Under the pieces are notes generated by a model. The model ran no database searches, was not told the DNA's origin, and saw nothing but the letters and a program-made list of their open reading frames with translations. Both the position numbers and the translations under genes were made by a program. Of a stretch of 64,000 bases of DNA, positions 8,485-18,159 are shown one piece after another. Numbering within the stretch: the stretch's first letter is position 1; every line of letters begins with the position of its first letter. Source of the DNA: Pseudomonadota bacterium. GTDB taxonomy: Bacteria; Pseudomonadota; Alphaproteobacteria; Rhizobiales; Xanthobacteraceae. The stretch is taken from the NCBI GenBank assembly GCA_023422775.1, contig JAFAGM010000139.1:62001-126000 (forward strand), read 5' to 3'.

Positions 8485-8717
8485 GAAACCTCCCCCTGTT
8501 CTTGTTGTGGTTTGAACGGGAGCCACCCGTCCCGTCATGTGCGAAGCCTATCTGCGTCCGTTCCCCTGGCCGCGCAACAGAAGATTTCGTGAATGTCATT
8601 CGGGCGAAAGCGAGGGCTTCCTCAAACAAGTGTTTACCTTGCCGTCTTTCAACAGGAGGTAGTGTATTGTGCCTGACACAGCCGGCGCCTATTGGCTGGA
8701 TGCAGCGGAGGTCGCGC

Positions 8718-10355
8718 ATGCCACGAAGCAGAAGCATCCAGTGCATCATAGCCCTGGCCGGTTCGATGACACTGATGGGGACCAGTTTCGCCTGGTCGCA
8801 AGGGGGCGGCGTCACACCAACGGTGCACCAGCTTATGTTGCAGCGCATCGCGGCTGGTGTGGCACTGGAGCCGTATCTCAAAGCCCTGCGCACCGATTTC
8901 TTCATGGTCGATGCCGACAGCGATGGCGAGATCACACAACGTGATGTCGATCTCCACACGGCCATGGAAGGCGTTTATGCCCGCAGATATGTCATCCAAT
9001 CGGTGATGCGCTACGACCTGGACGGTAACGGCTTCGTCACCGAAGACGAAATCCGCCGCACCATGACCTATGAGCTGCGCGCCGAGATCGGGCTTGCTGC
9101 TGGCAGCAAGCGCGACAAGCCGCAGCTTCCCACTGCCGACGGAGTGGCGAAGCAGATCGATAACACGGTGCGCACGATTCTGGCGCTGGATACCGACAGG
9201 AACGGCATGGTGAGTCTTGCCGAAGCCACCGACAATGGTCCGGCCGGCAAGCGCGGAACGAGCTTTTACGCGGTTCGCGCCCGCCAGTTGCTGACGATTG
9301 ACGGCGCTTCGAAGGGGGTATCGACCCTCACCGAATACCTCGCCGCCGGCGAAGCACTGTTCCGCGAGGTCGATGTCGACAAGAGCGGTGTCGTCTCGCA
9401 GCAGGAATTGGGGGACTACAGCACGCGCGCCAAGCGCGTCGGGTGTGAGATGCCAGCGGCATCCCACAAGGCCAAAATCGTCGTGCTGAGCAGTTACGGG
9501 ACCGAAGCGCTTTCCAGCGTTACGCTCGGCTCGCAGGACAACGTGGTCCATGCCGGCCGCGTCGTGGTCGAGCCTGGTAGTGAGCCGCTCTATGTCGTGA
9601 TTGCGAGCTATTCGCCAACCATCTGGCAATTCTCCGGCGCGGTGGAGCGGGTCGAGCGTGTGGTCATGACCAGTTCGCGCACCGGACCGAACAACAACGA
9701 CCCCAATCAGCGTTCGGTGGTCGGCGCGACCGGCATTGCGCAGGAGAAGGTCAGCTTCTTTGGCAAGTCGAACTGTCTGACCCACTTCTATGAGACGCCG
9801 AGCAGCGGCTCCTTGCAAACGATGGCGGCAATCCGCGCTGGCGCCGGGAAAGCGGTCGAGACGGTTGCGGCAAAATATTCCGTCACAGGCTTCAGGGTAC
9901 CGTCGGGCGCGATCGAGTCCGTGCGCGAGCAGGGGAAAGGCGCGCTGGTCATCGAGAAGACGCAGGGTACGCTCAAGGTGACCCGCAATCCGAGCGACCT
10001 GATCGTCCAGGCCGGGCCGAGCAGCGCGAAGAGCGAGATGTATCGCTTCTCACCGGGCGGCGTGGTCGAGATCGATCCCAAAACTGTGGTCAGTAGCGTG
10101 CCGGCCACGGGCTACGAGGTGCTGCCGCAGCAGGCCGGGCTCGTTCAGCTTCTCGCCTCCGGAGCCCTCAGGCAGAACGGTCTTGGTGAATACATCGTGC
10201 GCGAGAAGATCCGTTTTCCTGCAGGATTAAACGGCGCTCATTCGGTCACCTTTCTGGTCATGAAGGGAGTGCCTTATCCGGATGGTGATCCCGGTCATTC
10301 GTGCGTCATCGGCGAAGAGACCGGTGATAAGAAGGGCGCCGCCTGCCGCCGCTAG
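8718..10355 (+). CDS. Secreted protein with four EF-hands and an unknown C-terminal domain
   Basis: A 545-residue exported protein. A signal peptide (MPRSRSIQCIIALAGSMTLM, then SFAWSQ) is followed by four EF-hand loops: residues 65-76 DADSDGEITQRD, 100-111 DLDGNGFVTEDE, 158-169 DTDRNGMVSLAE and 219-230 DVDKSGVVSQQE. All four keep the acidic positions needed to bind calcium. From about residue 245 to the end there is a strand-rich region with no family I recognise. The start at 8718 has GGAGG seven bases upstream; the frame stays open to 8502 but without a signal peptide. No operon partner. The role is unknown; calcium sensing or binding in the periplasm is likely. Confidence 0.85.
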   Translation: MPRSRSIQCIIALAGSMTLMGTSFAWSQGGGVTPTVHQLMLQRIAAGVALEPYLKALRTDFFMVDADSDGEITQRDVDLHTAMEGVYARRYVIQSVMRYDLDGNGFVTEDEIRRTMTYELRAEIGLAAGSKRDKPQLPTADGVAKQIDNTVRTILALDTDRNGMVSLAEATDNGPAGKRGTSFYAVRARQLLTIDGASKGVSTLTEYLAAGEALFREVDVDKSGVVSQQELGDYSTRAKRVGCEMPAASHKAKIVVLSSYGTEALSSVTLGSQDNVVHAGRVVVEPGSEPLYVVIASYSPTIWQFSGAVERVERVVMTSSRTGPNNNDPNQRSVVGATGIAQEKVSFFGKSNCLTHFYETPSSGSLQTMAAIRAGAGKAVETVAAKYSVTGFRVPSGAIESVREQGKGALVIEKTQGTLKVTRNPSDLIVQAGPSSAKSEMYRFSPGGVVEIDPKTVVSSVPATGYEVLPQQAGLVQLLASGALRQNGLGEYIVREKIRFPAGLNGAHSVTFLVMKGVPYPDGDPGHSCVIGEETGDKKGAACRR

Positions 10356-10378
10356 CCGCCGCCCGCTCGTGAGCCCGG

Positions 10379-10395
10379 AAGAGGCCAAGCCTCTT
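10379..10395. terminator. Small hairpin between convergent genes
   Basis: A 7-bp stem aagaggc/gcctctt with loop caa lies just after the EF-hand gene and touches the stop of the next, convergent gene. It is short and has no long T run, so it is only a possible terminator. Confidence 0.4.
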
Positions 10396-10721
10396 TACGA
10401 AAGTACCAGGCCGCCGACGCCTGCAATCGCAAGAGCGGCTCCACCAGCAATCATCAAGGCAGCGAAGCGCCTTTCCAAATGAAGGGCGGAGCGCTGGCCG
10501 GCGCGCTCCGTTCCCCGCGCATAGCCATGGACAATGATCTGCTCGCTGAAGGTGGTGTTGGCGTCGAGAATGTCGGTCAGGCCGGCGCAGGCAACCAGGA
10601 TGCCGACGACGATCAATCCGGCGGGACCCATCAGGCTCAACAGCAGCATCGGGAATGCACCGAGCAGGAAGATCGGCAGCAGCGGCAACACGATGAACGA
10701 CTCGGAGTTTCGCGAGCGCAT
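10395..10721 (-). CDS. Small membrane protein, unknown function
   Basis: A 108-residue protein with an N-terminal pair of membrane helices (FIVLPLLPIFLLGAFPMLLL and GPAGLIVVGILVACAGLTDI) and a C-terminal helix FAALMIAGGAALAIAGVGGL; a 35-residue polar loop separates them. I do not recognise a family. The start at 10721 (MRSRNSE) is preferred; an ATG at 10751 is possible. It lies downstream of ccrM on the same strand, 203 bases away, and converges with the EF-hand gene. Confidence 0.65.
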   Translation of the reverse strand: MRSRNSESFIVLPLLPIFLLGAFPMLLLSLMGPAGLIVVGILVACAGLTDILDANTTFSEQIIVHGYARGTERAGQRSALHLERRFAALMIAGGAALAIAGVGGLVLS

Positions 10722-10924
10722 TGGAACATCCCGAAGCGACACTGGATGCATGCAGCATACTCGAAAACGGGAGCGAACGGGCGAGCGATCATGACACGGC
10801 TGCCATGCCGGCTGTTCCCGGAAGCTGCGCAGGCCGTGGGCACGGGCGCATCTTGCGGCACGGCGGCCATGACCGTTATGCATCTTGTCGTGCGTTGCGG
10901 CGCTCGCCGCGTGCTCCGGGCCGG

Positions 10925-12077
<1,153 letters not shown>

Positions 12078-12310
12078 AGGCGACGCTGCCGGCGACGCGG
12101 GACTAAACAACCGACTGGCGATACATTGACGCGGCAAAGTAAAAATCGACTTAATCGGTAATGTTGCTGAGAAGAGATTGCCCGGAGAGATTGCGGCTGT
12201 GGATTCACTAGGCAATATTTGCCGGTCGGGTTATTGATAAGTGGAATGGAACTTTACGTGACTGCTGCGTTAGGCATTTGAGCCAACAGCCGGGACGAGG
12301 AAATACACCC

Positions 12311-13249
12311 ATGCGCTACGATGATTTCCGCCGCAGCGACCAGATCGATGACCGTCGCGACGACGGCGGTGGCGGAATGGGTGGCCGTGGCGGCTTCGGC
12401 CTGCCGATGGGCGGGGGTGGGCTTGGCATCGGCACCATCATCATACTCGGCCTTGTCGGCTACGCCTTCGGCATCGACCCGCGCATCCTGATCGGCGGCG
12501 CCGAGATTCTCACCGGCGGCAACCAGGCGCCGACCTATCAGACCGATCGACGTTCGGGACCGGCCAAGACCGGCGCGCCAAAGGACGAGGTCGGCAGCAT
12601 GATCGCCGGCATTCTCGGCGAGATCGACGACCGCTGGAGCGAGATCTTCCAGGCCAGCGGACAGAATTACACGGGGCCGCGCATCGTGCTGTTCAAGAAC
12701 GCCACCAACGGCGGCCGCTGCGGCATGGCGCAGTCGGCGATGGGGCCGTTCTACTGCCCGCCGGACAAGCAGATATTCCTCGACACCAGTTTCTTCCGCG
12801 AGGTCGAGACGCGTTTTCGCGGCTGCTCGGGCAGCGCGTGCAAGTTCACGACCGCCTACATCATCGCGCACGAGGCGGGCCATCACATCCAGAACCTGCT
12901 CGGCATCCTGCCGCGGGTGCAGCGGCTGCAGCAGCAGGCCGGCAGCAAGGCGGAAGCCAACGCGCTGCAGGTCAAGGTCGAGCTGCAGGCGGATTGCCTG
13001 TCGGGCGTCTGGGTCAACCGCGAAGCCAAGAAGCGGCCGGGCTTCCTGGAAGACGGCGACATCGAAGCGGCATTGCGGACGGCATCCGCGATCGGCGACG
13101 ACACGCTGCAGCGGCAGTCGACGGGCAGGGTGGTCCCCGACAGCTTCACGCACGGCTCGGCGGCGCAGCGCAAGCAATGGTTCATGACCGGCTTCCGCGA
13201 GGGCACGGTGCAGGCCTGCAATACGTTTGCGGCTGGGGCGGTGCAGTAG
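12311..13249 (+). CDS. Neutral zinc metallopeptidase (YpfJ family), membrane anchored
   Basis: A 312-residue protein of the KPN_02809/YpfJ family of neutral zinc metallopeptidases. After an acidic, glycine-rich N-terminus there is one membrane segment (LGIGTIIILGLVGYAFGI), then the peptidase domain with the zinc motif HEAGHH starting at residue 187 and downstream QVKVELQADCLSGVW, which holds the third ligand region (E/D-x-x-A-D). Also typical is FYCPPDKQIFLDTSFF. The start at 12311 follows a GAGGAAA ribosome site. It is divergent from ccrM. Substrates of the family are unknown. Confidence 0.9.
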   Translation: MRYDDFRRSDQIDDRRDDGGGGMGGRGGFGLPMGGGGLGIGTIIILGLVGYAFGIDPRILIGGAEILTGGNQAPTYQTDRRSGPAKTGAPKDEVGSMIAGILGEIDDRWSEIFQASGQNYTGPRIVLFKNATNGGRCGMAQSAMGPFYCPPDKQIFLDTSFFREVETRFRGCSGSACKFTTAYIIAHEAGHHIQNLLGILPRVQRLQQQAGSKAEANALQVKVELQADCLSGVWVNREAKKRPGFLEDGDIEAALRTASAIGDDTLQRQSTGRVVPDSFTHGSAAQRKQWFMTGFREGTVQACNTFAAGAVQ

Positions 13250-13267
13250 GGTTGGAGAAGTATTGAT

Positions 13268-13385
13268 CGTCATGGCCGGGCAAAAGCGCGAAGCGCGTCT
13301 TCGCGCAGGATGTCCCGGCCATCTACGTCTTTACTTCATGGAAGGTTTGAAGACGTGGATGCCCGGGACAAGCCCGGGCATGACG
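13268..13385. repeat. Palindromic repeat, 'cgtcatgcccgg' family, copy 2
   Basis: Starts cgtcatggccgggcaaaagc and ends gcccgggcatgacg, with inner arms catctacgtctt and agacgtggatg. It fills the gap between the metallopeptidase gene and moaB, and ends 13 bases before the moaB start codon, so moaB's ribosome-binding region follows the element directly. Confidence 0.82.
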
Positions 13386-13398
13386 GGAACCAGCAGTC

Positions 13399-13962
13399 AT
13401 GTCCTCCATCGACGAAACAAAACAATTCGTGCCGCTGAACATCGCGGTGCTGACGATCTCGGACACGCGCTCGCTGGATGACGACAAATCCGGCACCACG
13501 CTGGCGGATCGGCTGACCGCCGCCGGTCACCACCTGGCCGCGCGCGAGATCGTCACCGACGATGTCGAGGCGATTCGTGCCGTCATCCGGCGATGGATCG
13601 CCGACAAGGGCATCGATGCGGTCATCACCACCGGCGGCACCGGTTTCACCGGTCGCGACGTGACGCCGGAGGCGGTCGAGCCGCTGTTCGAAAAGCGGAT
13701 GGACGGTTTCTCCATCGCCTTTCACATGCTGAGCCACGCCAAGATCGGCGCCTCGACCGTGCAGAGCCGTGCTACCGCCGGTGTCGCCGGCGCCACCTTC
13801 ATCTTCTGCCTGCCGGGATCGCCCGGCGCCTGCCGCGACGCATGGGACGGCATTCTTGCCGCCCAGCTCGACTATCGCACGCGGCCCTGCAATTTCGTCG
13901 AGATCATGCCGCGGCTCGACGAGCATTTGCGCCGGCCTAAAGCCAAAGGCGCTTCAGCCTGA
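13399..13962 (+). CDS. moaB: Molybdenum cofactor biosynthesis protein B
   Basis: A 187-residue MoaB/MogA-fold protein that adenylylates molybdopterin or binds it. The core PLNIAVLTISDTRSLDDDKS, the signature ITTGGTGFTGRDVTPEAVEP and IFCLPGSPGACRDAWDGILA are clear family marks. The C-terminus RPCNFVEIMPRLDEHLRR is typical of alphaproteobacterial MoaB. The gene starts just after a palindromic repeat and has no other molybdenum cofactor gene beside it. Its end overlaps a possible small gene on the other strand by 26 bases. Confidence 0.94.
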   Translation: MSSIDETKQFVPLNIAVLTISDTRSLDDDKSGTTLADRLTAAGHHLAAREIVTDDVEAIRAVIRRWIADKGIDAVITTGGTGFTGRDVTPEAVEPLFEKRMDGFSIAFHMLSHAKIGASTVQSRATAGVAGATFIFCLPGSPGACRDAWDGILAAQLDYRTRPCNFVEIMPRLDEHLRRPKAKGASA

Positions 13963-14083
13963 CCAGCAGCGCGCCGATCGCGCGCCAGAAGTCGCGACAG
14001 GCCTCGACGCGCAACTGGTGCGCACGCTTGATGTGGAAGTCGATCAGTTCAGGCGTCACGCGCCGTGTGATGTCGCGACGCAT
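13937..14083 (-). CDS. Small conserved-looking protein (48 residues)
   Basis: Starts MRRDITRRVTPELIDFHIKR and continues with an amphipathic helix AHQLRVEACRDFWRAIGALL. This pattern (x-TPELIDFHI-x-RA-x-x-LRAEA) resembles small alphaproteobacterial proteins annotated RSP_7527-like or hypothetical; I make this link from memory. No strong ribosome site is visible, and the end overlaps the moaB end. It follows the MarR-GNAT gene on the same strand by 20 bases, so it may be its operon partner. Confidence 0.55.
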   Translation of the reverse strand: MRRDITRRVTPELIDFHIKRAHQLRVEACRDFWRAIGALLVRLKRLWL

Positions 14084-14103
14084 GTTGTCGCGACACGTCG
14101 GCT

Positions 14104-15033
14104 TCACAGTTCGAGCTCCCAGGTTTCGCCGATCAGGTCCTGACCGAAGCTGCGGTGTGGCTCGGTCGCGACCAGCTTGAACCCGGCTTCCTGATAGATC
14201 CTGCGGGCGGCGACCAGGATGCTCTGGGTCCACAGCGTGATCCGGCGATAGCCGCAGGCTTTGGCGAACGCGATGCATTCGCCGACCAGCCGGTGACCGA
14301 GGCCCTGTCCGCGTCCGGCCGGATCGACCAGAAGCAGGCGCAGTTTGGCAATGTCGTCGGTGTGCCGCACCAGGAATACCGAGCCGACTTGCACGCCATT
14401 GATGTCGGCGATCCAGCAACGCTCGCGCGAAGCATCGAACGAGGCGAGGAATTTTGCCGCGATCTCGGCGACGAGGCCTTCGAACGAGGAATCGAACCCA
14501 TATTCGCGCGCGTAAAACGAGCCATGGCTCTGCACCACCCATCCCATGTCGCCGGGCCGCGGTTCGCGGAGGATCGCCGTCGCGGACGAACTGCCGGATT
14601 CGCCGAGCAGCCGTTCGATCTCGGCCATTGCGCCCGTCAGGCGACCGGTGCCGCCGGCAGGCAATCGCGACAGCATGGCCGCGACGTCGTCCTGCATGTT
14701 GCGTTCGAGTTTCGCAAAAGCCTGCCGCCCCTTGGCGGTCAGGGCGAGTCGGTATTGCCTGCGATCGAACGGCAGCGGCGTGCGGCTGATCAGGCCTGCT
14801 TCATCGAAATTCTGCACGATGCGGCTGAGATAGCCGGCATCGAGGCCCAGCGCGCTTGCAATCTCCTTGGCCGAGGGCTCTTCGCGGTAGGCAAGCTCGT
14901 ACAGTACCCGCGCCTCGCTGAGCGAGTAGGGGCTATTGAGAAGCTGCTGATCCAGCACGCCGAGCTTGCGGGTGTAGAAGCGGTTGAAGGCGCGGACCGC
15001 CGCGACTTCCTCATCAAAATCCCTCTGGGGCAT
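14104..15033 (-). CDS. MarR-family regulator fused to GNAT acetyltransferase
   Basis: A 309-residue two-domain protein. Residues 1 to about 140 are a MarR winged helix (LNSPYSLSEARVLYELAYRE, then DAGYLSRIVQNFDEAGLISR and RRQYRLALTAKGRQAF). From about 155 on there is a GNAT domain with the acetyl-CoA loop VDPAGRGQGLGHRLVGECI and the end LIGETWELEL. Such fusions are a known family; the regulated genes and the acetyl acceptor are unknown. The start at 15033 is followed upstream by an AT-rich stretch with the dyad-like caattgccattgtcaattat at about 15044-15063, a plausible operator. Confidence 0.9.
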   Translation of the reverse strand: MPQRDFDEEVAAVRAFNRFYTRKLGVLDQQLLNSPYSLSEARVLYELAYREEPSAKEIASALGLDAGYLSRIVQNFDEAGLISRTPLPFDRRQYRLALTAKGRQAFAKLERNMQDDVAAMLSRLPAGGTGRLTGAMAEIERLLGESGSSSATAILREPRPGDMGWVVQSHGSFYAREYGFDSSFEGLVAEIAAKFLASFDASRERCWIADINGVQVGSVFLVRHTDDIAKLRLLLVDPAGRGQGLGHRLVGECIAFAKACGYRRITLWTQSILVAARRIYQEAGFKLVATEPHRSFGQDLIGETWELEL

Positions 15034-15177
15034 GGCTCACCTCAATAATTGCCATTGTCAATTATATATTTGACTTTGGCAAGTATGTTGTCGTGGGCCG
15101 CCCCGGCGCGATGCCGCGTCTACTTTGCATGGGGTTGTTTTCGATATTTTGAGTCCGTGGCCCTGCGGTTTACCGCT

Positions 15178-15750
15178 TCAGGCGACGACCATGATCCGGC
15201 TACGCAACTGGGTGCGTGAGGAGCGGCCGAGTTGGCGCAGCAGCCTCGTCTCGGAGCGGCGCGAATCCGGCCGGTAGCCGCCAAGCCGCTCGTAATGATC
15301 GCGCGCGATCAGCAGGCCCTGTTCCGCCGATGGTCCCGCAATCATCCGCGCGACGAACTTGAAGCCGTCGCGCAGCCGTGTATCGGCATAGGGGGAGCGG
15401 GCGTAGCGAAACACCCCGGCGCGCGGCCGGTCGCTGTTCGATACGCTCTGGATGAATTGCGTGGTCTCTTCGATCCAGCCGCTGTCGAGGACGGCGCCGG
15501 CGTGCAGGAACATCAGCCACGGCGAGCGCGCAGCCCGCGCGCCGGCTGCGAGCGCTGCTGCGCGCGTGCCCTCGAAAGCCAGGAAGCGACAGCCGGCGAC
15601 GTCCGCCACCCGTTCGATCACGCCGGTTCCGGCCCGGTCGACCAGCAGCACCTCGCGGATCACGCCGGCTGCAGCGCCCGGCACGAGCGCCGCCAGCGTC
15701 GCCACGGCGGACTGCTCCACACCCTCGGTTGGGATGACCACGCTCAGCAT
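15178..15750 (-). CDS. Short family 2 glycosyltransferase-like protein
   Basis: A 190-residue protein starting MLSVVIPTEGVEQSAVATLA, with the GT-A strand EVLLVDRAGTGVIERVADVA, the segment RAAALAAGARAARSPWLMFL and HAGAVLDSGWIEE in the place of the DxD motif (usually LDAD). The DxD acid positions are largely lost (LHAGAVLDSG), which is common in a Bradyrhizobium-type subgroup. It may use a nucleotide sugar, but activity is uncertain. It stands alone between the MarR-GNAT gene and a divergent radical SAM gene. Confidence 0.7.
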   Translation of the reverse strand: MLSVVIPTEGVEQSAVATLAALVPGAAAGVIREVLLVDRAGTGVIERVADVAGCRFLAFEGTRAAALAAGARAARSPWLMFLHAGAVLDSGWIEETTQFIQSVSNSDRPRAGVFRYARSPYADTRLRDGFKFVARMIAGPSAEQGLLIARDHYERLGGYRPDSRRSETRLLRQLGRSSRTQLRSRIMVVA

Positions 15751-15944
15751 GAATGAGGCTTCGACGGCTCGAACGGTGAAAACGTCGCACTGTTATCACC
15801 TTGTCACACTCAAAACAGCCGTTGCGCTGCAGTTTTTTGGAGCTGCAGTTTTTTGCGGCAGGGTTTCTGGCTTGCCGTTCCTCTGCCGCGGATTCTTTTG
15901 GATGATGTTCTTGATTTGTTCCTGTGATGTGCTACGTTCTTCGC

Positions 15945-17105
15945 ATGAGCCGAGCATCCTCTCATGCCCTCAAGCACCCGCCGGTCACGGCGCCCTCCGA
16001 ACCGGCGGGTGCGACCCCTTTTCCTGAACTCGCGGTCGTGATCGAGCGCGGGCGGCGACGCGGCCGCGGCGCGCAGTCCAACGACAGCGGGCGGTTCGAG
16101 GCCGAGGCACGGGTCGCCTTCGACGATGGCTGGCAAAGCCTGGAAGACCTGCCGCCATTCAAGACCACCGTCGGGGTCGATACCTCGCGCAAGGTCATCA
16201 CCCGCAACGACTCGCCCGATATCGGCTTCGACCGCTCGATCAATCCGTATCGCGGCTGCGAGCACGGCTGCGTCTACTGCTTCGCGCGGCCGACCCACGC
16301 CTATCTCGGCCTTTCGCCCGGACTCGATTTCGAATCCAAACTGCTCGCCAAGCCCGACGCGCCTGAACTGCTCGAGAAGGAACTGGCGGCATCCGGCTAC
16401 GAGCCGCGCATGATCGCAATCGGAACCAACACCGATCCCTATCAGCCGATCGAGCGCGAGCGCAAAATCATGCGCGGCATCCTCGAAGTGCTGGAGCGGG
16501 CCGGCCATCCGGTCGGCATCGTCACCAAATCGGCGCTGGTGACGCGCGACATCGACATTCTGCAGCGGATGGCCAGGCGCAATCTCGCCAAGGTTGCCAT
16601 TTCAGTGACCACGCTCGATCCCAGGCTCGCGCGCACCATGGAGCCGCGCGCCTCGACCCCGCCGAAGCGGCTGGAGGCGCTGCGGCAATTGTCGGCGGCC
16701 GGCATTCCCGCGACCGTCATGGTCGCGCCCGTGATTCCGGCGCTGAACGATTCGGAGATCGAACGCATTCTCGATGCCGCGGCTCATGCCGGCGTCAAGG
16801 AAGCGAGCTACGTGCTGCTGCGGCTGCCGCTGGAAGTGCGCGACCTCTTTCGCGAATGGCTGATGGCGAACTATCCCGACCGTTACCGCCACGTCTTCAC
16901 GCTGATCCGCGACATGCGCGGCGGCCGCGACTACGATTCGCAATGGGGCACGCGGATGAAGGGCACCGGTCCGATGGCCTGGATGATAGGCCGCCGCTTC
17001 GAAATCGCCTGCGAGAAGCTCGGCCTCAACAAGCGCCGTCCGAAATTGACGACCGATCATTTTGTCAGGCCGAAGCGCAGCGGGCAGCAATTGAGTTTGT
17101 TCTGA
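15945..17105 (+). CDS. Radical SAM protein, PA0069/SplB-like family
   Basis: A 386-residue radical SAM enzyme. The 4Fe-4S binding motif is in NPYRGCEHGCVYCFARPTHA (C-x3-C-x2-C). Further family marks are ITRNDSPDIGFDRS, IAIGTNTDPYQPIERERK, GIVTKSALVTRDIDIL and KGTGPMAWMIGRRF. The PA0069 family has no known reaction; it is related to spore photoproduct lyase. The start at 15945 (MSRASS) is preferred over the in-frame ATG at 15924. It is a single-gene unit flanked by a palindromic repeat at its 3' end. Confidence 0.9.
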   Translation: MSRASSHALKHPPVTAPSEPAGATPFPELAVVIERGRRRGRGAQSNDSGRFEAEARVAFDDGWQSLEDLPPFKTTVGVDTSRKVITRNDSPDIGFDRSINPYRGCEHGCVYCFARPTHAYLGLSPGLDFESKLLAKPDAPELLEKELAASGYEPRMIAIGTNTDPYQPIERERKIMRGILEVLERAGHPVGIVTKSALVTRDIDILQRMARRNLAKVAISVTTLDPRLARTMEPRASTPPKRLEALRQLSAAGIPATVMVAPVIPALNDSEIERILDAAAHAGVKEASYVLLRLPLEVRDLFREWLMANYPDRYRHVFTLIRDMRGGRDYDSQWGTRMKGTGPMAWMIGRRFEIACEKLGLNKRRPKLTTDHFVRPKRSGQQLSLF

Positions 17106-17127
17106 GGCGTAATCTTTGCAGGGGAGC

Positions 17128-17205
17128 CGTCATTGCGAGCGCAGCGAAGCAATCCACCTCTCCGCACGGGGATAGATGGATTGCCGCTTCGCTTCTCGCA
17201 ATGAC
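17128..17205. repeat. Palindromic repeat, 'cgtcattgcgag' family, copy 1
   Basis: Left arm cgtcattgcgagcgcagcga, followed by agcaatcca; right arm tggattgccgcttcgcttct followed by cgcaatgac. The arms are imperfect reverse complements. A second copy is at 43441-43526. It lies between the radical SAM gene and rnhB. Confidence 0.85.
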
Positions 17206-17303
17206 ATGGAGAGAGCAAGATTTGTCCCGGCATGTGTTGAATAACGGGAGTTGCGCCCGGTTCCCGGTTGCGCGGGCTTGCGGCTTTCGAGCACCATCCC
17301 GGC

Positions 17304-18068
17304 ATGATTCGGGACAGGAAATCCAACAAGAAGGCCGGCAGGGAAGACGCGAAGCCGCCGAAGGGCGTGATCGCGGTCGCGCCGCCGAGCTTTCGACGCG
17401 AGCGGGCGCTGATCAAGCGCGGCGTCTGGCCGGTAGCCGGCTGCGATGAAGCGGGGCGGGGGCCGCTGGCGGGACCGGTGGTGGCCGCTGCCGTCGTGCT
17501 GGACCCGAAGCGAATCCCAAAGGGCATCGACGATTCCAAGCGCCTGACCGCCGAGCGCCGCGAGGAACTGTTCGAGGAAATCTGCGCAACCTCCTCATTT
17601 GCCGTTGCCTTTGCCTCGCCGGCGCGGATCGATCGCGACAACATCCTGCGTGCCTCGCTGTGGGCGCTGGCGCGCGCCGTACGTGCGCTGCCCGAGATGC
17701 CGCAGCATGTGTTCGTCGATGGCCGCGACAAGGTCGACGCGCCCTGCGACTGTGACGCCGTGATTGGCGGCGACGGTATCGTGATGTCGATCGCGGCGGC
17801 ATCGATCGTCGCCAAGGTGACGCGCGACCGCCTGATGTGCGCGCTGGCGCTGGATTGCCCGGGTTATGGTTTTGAAACCCACAAGGGCTACGCGGTCCCG
17901 GAACATCGTGAGGCGCTGGATCGGCTGGGACCGAGCGTCCACCACCGTCGGTTCTTCGCGCCCGTGATTGCGGCGCGACTGAAGCATTTTCCGGAGACGG
18001 TCGAGCGCGAAGGCGACCTGTTTGCGGCGGAAACAGCAATCGCATCCGAAGTTTCGGCTGCGGTCTGA
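17304..18068 (+). CDS. rnhB: Ribonuclease HII
   Basis: RNase HII cuts RNA in RNA-DNA hybrids and starts removal of misinserted ribonucleotides. The 254-residue protein has the catalytic D-E pair in [20 protein letters not shown], then [29 protein letters not shown] and the C-terminal [20 protein letters not shown]. The N-terminal 45 residues are a basic extension ([20 protein letters not shown]) common in rhizobial rnhB proteins. The start at 17304 is preferred; a later start is possible. Confidence 0.95.
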   Translation: MIRDRKSNKKAGREDAKPPKGVIAVAPPSFRRERALIKRGVWPVAGCDEAGRGPLAGPVVAAAVVLDPKRIPKGIDDSKRLTAERREELFEEICATSSFAVAFASPARIDRDNILRASLWALARAVRALPEMPQHVFVDGRDKVDAPCDCDAVIGGDGIVMSIAAASIVAKVTRDRLMCALALDCPGYGFETHKGYAVPEHREALDRLGPSVHHRRFFAPVIAARLKHFPETVEREGDLFAAETAIASEVSAAV

Positions 18069-18159
18069 AACACGATTGTCCGATGGTTGCCTCCGCGGTT
18101 GGCGGGCTCTATCAAACATCCTCGGGCAGGGGGCTCGGCCCGGGCATCTCGGATATTTC

